From Bugulina stolonifera (lineage: Eukaryota > Bryozoa > Gymnolaemata > Cheilostomatida > Bugulidae): DNA of 64,000 bases. The notes beneath the pieces are model-generated. The model did no database searches. It was not told where the DNA came from and saw only the letters and a list, made by a program, of their open reading frames with translations. Where the stretch lies: assembly GCA_935421135.1 (NCBI GenBank), contig OW285194.1:5296876-5360875 (forward strand), given 5' to 3'. A program made the translations under genes and the position numbers. Positions 61,559 to 64,000 of the stretch are shown piece by piece; position 1 is the stretch's first letter; every line of letters begins with the position of its first letter.

Positions 61559-63676
61559 ATGGGACACATCTGGTTGTTATACCTACATGTACTTATCATC
61601 ATTGAGCAGTGTACTGTCTCCCTCACAAGTGTACTTGGTAAGAATACGTAATGTACTTGTAATTAAATGCTGTTTAATACAATACCATAGCTGGACAAGA
61701 ATGTTGTATTGTTTTCTTTTTTTTGTTTAGTCTTATGGAACCTTGACCTCTAATCAACATTATTCTATTTATTATTTACACCACTATCAACCTGTAGTAT
61801 ATAACATAACGTAGCTTACTGTATATTTACCATTTCGTAATTTCATATATTATTTGTATAGTTTCTATATTGTGAATTTATGTCATAGTTCACCAACTGT
61901 AGAAATTGGCTTGTCTGTAGTAGCACTGTGAATCTATAAAATATATGGTACCAAAATGTTTTCCGCATATGCATTGGAAATTTAGCGTATTACGCTCCAC
62001 AGCTATGCCATTTTATCAGTTTATTACCAGATTCAATAATATAATATTCTTGTCTCAGATTTGCCGACATGCTATAGAGGAGTTATTACGAGAGAGGTAT
62101 GGTTCTCCCCCAACAACTCTTTAATTACTAAAAAATCTCAGGCTAGGAGTCTAGCTGAGTGTGTTGTTAACTGCTACAGCTCATTTCCTGTGCGGTGTAA
62201 TGCTGTCTTCAAGGATTCCGAAAGTAAGTACACTTATGCCATGAGTGACGTCACAAAGCTCAAAGCTCTTACAGGTACATGTATATAACGCAATTATAAA
62301 TAGCTGTATGCAATAGTGTGGTTATACAGGAGTATGCGGTGTGTACCCACCTCAATTTTAGTGGTTATACCCAGCAAGTTGGGATGAAAAGCTTGCTGAA
62401 GACTTTTTGCCAGAAGCAGCTCAACTGGGATTTGAACCCACAGCCTCCAGAATGAAAGCTGTGTGCTCTGCCAACTGAGCTATCTTTTAATTTATTGCGA
62501 GATTACATTCTATCACTCTATGTACCTGTAATACTATAACTACAGGGTAGATTTCTGCCTGTCCTTTCCTGCAACAGTATATTTTCGATATACATGCATT
62601 ACGTAAATTGCTGTTGCTATTATAATATCCCACAGATATCTGCTATGAGATTAATGGAGATGTTGATGAGATTGACTATGACGCCAACAACCTCTACAGA
62701 AAAGGTCACCTTGTTGACATCATGTCTACTGGAAAGGTAAGGGTCCCTAGTAAGTTTTTGCAGAATTGAGGTCTACATGTACATTGTGTACATGTAATGT
62801 AAGTAGTGTAGTGGACGACCCCCAATCCATTTGCTTGCCCGACGACCCTTAAGGTCGCCGCATACTTTACTACAATATAAGGCTGTTTTATATTAGTAAC
62901 GTCTTTATTATACACTCATTAGCCTTGGAGGACGGCTCTATCTTGGGTCGTTCCTTTTCTTAACGGGCTATCTACAGTCGTCTGGAGTACGCTGGAAGTA
63001 GTTAGACGACCTTCTTTGTTCTCTTTGCCTATAAAAGGAATCAAAATATTGTTATTAAGGCTGTCGCTTGTATATTTTCAAGCTTTTAAATTCATTCAAC
63101 ACACTCATACGCATACTTATACTTACTGAGTTATCCTAGTGCATTATTAATCTGGACTTGACCATACGCTTGACGTTGCATCTTAACGGTGTTTTATTGA
63201 CATAACATTCAAACTGAACTGGAACTATTGCTACATACAATGTATTTCATCATGACCCATTTGAATTGTGTTTTGTACATCTGAGATTAAATAATTTACC
63301 GAGTTCAACTGCTACAAGCACCACATTTTATTAAAAGTTCTACTCTACATGTTGGCCTACTAATAGAAATAGTGCATTTAAATAAAAACTGTACACCATT
63401 ATTATTGTAGTAAATTATTAGACCGGTTAATATGTTCTATAGGTATGAAATAATATAATTACTGGATATACATGTACAATGTAGGTTACATTGGAACCTT
63501 TACAAACCGATACAAACAGTGATTCCACGTTTAAACAAGAAGTATACATGTAGTTAGTATTTTTAGTTTAATAATTGTATTTTAGCATTCTAACTGCAAT
63601 GGCAGATCATGCAGCAGCAGTGAAGTATGTATGGCAGGATGTAGTGAAATAGATCTCTCTCTTCCTGTCTGTATCG
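61559..63676 (+). CDS. Array copy C: apple/CTHRC1-like secreted protein, 5' part only (cut by window end)
   Basis: Four exons seen: 61559-61637, 62059-62223, 62636-62736, 63586-63676, matching exons 1-4 of copies A and B in phase and splice sites. The signal-peptide exon is 6 bp longer (a CATGTA insertion, adding His-Val: LLYLHVLII). Exon 2 ends in A rather than G, so the codon across intron 2 becomes Asn instead of Asp, giving NICYEING. The Cys-rich exon 4 has the same Cys pattern as in copy A. Exon 5 is expected just beyond the right edge. No disabling change in the part seen. Intron 2 carries a tRNA-like repeat and intron 3 an LTR-like insertion, neither shared with A or B. Confidence 0.82.
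62325..62488 (-). repeat. tRNA-derived SINE-like element
   Basis: On the minus strand: an A-box-like TAGCTCAGTTGGCAGAGC, an anticodon-like stem (ACAGC / GCTGT) with an oversized loop, and a good B-box GGGTTCAAATCCC, then a tail that includes the ACTAAAATTGAGGTGGGTAC body shared with the repeats at 33.8 and 51.3 kb. The acceptor stem does not close, so it is a tRNA-derived repeat and not a tRNA gene. Confidence 0.6.
62812..63180 (+). mobile_element. LTR-like insertion in intron 3 of copy C
   Basis: Extra DNA relative to copy A, starting near TGGACGACCCCC and ending near GACGTTGCA. It is rich in GACGACC / GGTCG motifs, like the LTR-like insertion at 58.8-59.6 kb, and contains TATAAAAGG at about 63031. 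Target duplication not seen; the ends are approximate. Confidence 0.45.
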
Positions 63677-64000
63677 GTAAGAGTAATATACATTGTATAA
63701 TATCTTATAGGTTAACTGAGTGTGAAGCAGATATGATGATAATTATTACCCTGTTTGTGAGTTTTCTTGAACCAGTAACAGTCACACATGATGAGATGGC
63801 ATTTAAAAGAAGATAAAACAAAATTGTATATCCTGTACATGTATGTCTGTTATAAAGTGCATGTATTTCTGCTACGGCTTACATATATTTTTGCTATAAC
63901 ATACGTGTTTGTCTGCCATGATATACATGTATGTTTGTTCTAATGAGCACGTTTAGTGCACTAAAGGAAATATGCATGTAGTATAATTTATGAGTTAATG

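Noticed and set aside
1..64000. CRISPR arrays, bacterial operons, rRNA
   Set aside because: The tandem repeats lack unique spacers between identical repeats, genes are split by introns, and no rRNA text was seen; the DNA is eukaryotic.

Overview
The window is nuclear DNA of an animal. It is AT-rich and intron-rich, with GT-AG splicing, and carries families typical of metazoans: Ig domains, a SAC3D1-type protein, CTHRC1-type C-terminal domains, hAT, piggyBac-like and RTE-like transposons and LTR relics. A marine invertebrate, most likely a sponge, is my best guess. It rests on the overall style and on the CTHRC1-like multigene cluster, not on a diagnostic sequence. Most long open frames in the window are repeats or chance; the real genes are made of short exons, which I assembled by splice phase.

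Layout. (1) 5.5-15.4 kb, minus strand: a secreted or cell-surface protein with two Ig domains, each split by an intron. A signal-peptide exon at 15.4 kb is separated from the first Ig exon by an 8 kb intron that holds a 760-bp TAC-type triplet array. The 3' end of the gene was not found. (2) 16.9-17.3 kb: a decayed RTE-type reverse-transcriptase tail. (3) 17.5-22.5 kb, plus strand: a complete eight-exon SAC3D1-like gene (315 aa) with a 40/42-bp minisatellite in intron 5. (4) 23.0-24.8 kb: a 26-bp minisatellite of about 31 copies and a small transposon-like element. (5) 25.1-64.0 kb, plus strand: a tandem array of three paralogous genes. Copies A and B are complete, with 14 coding exons and 618 codons each. 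Copy C runs off the right edge after exon 4.

The array genes encode secreted proteins: signal peptide, PAN/apple-like domain, short Cys-rich segment, then three successive domains resembling the C-terminal globular domain of CTHRC1, with no collagen repeat. Exon phases, splice sites and even a GC donor are the same in A and B. The copies differ mainly by mobile-element insertions in introns and spacers. In several cases the paralogue preserves the empty site, which gives clean ends and target-site duplications: two elements with 8-bp duplications in A (one with BED and hAT C-terminal remnants, one with a THAP exon), and a TTAA-flanked piggyBac-like element and a solo LTR in B.

The least ordinary system here is this apple plus triple-CTHRC1 secreted family in tandem. 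Its likely extracellular-matrix, recognition or signalling role is inference only. Everything rests on reading the sequence; no database search was possible.
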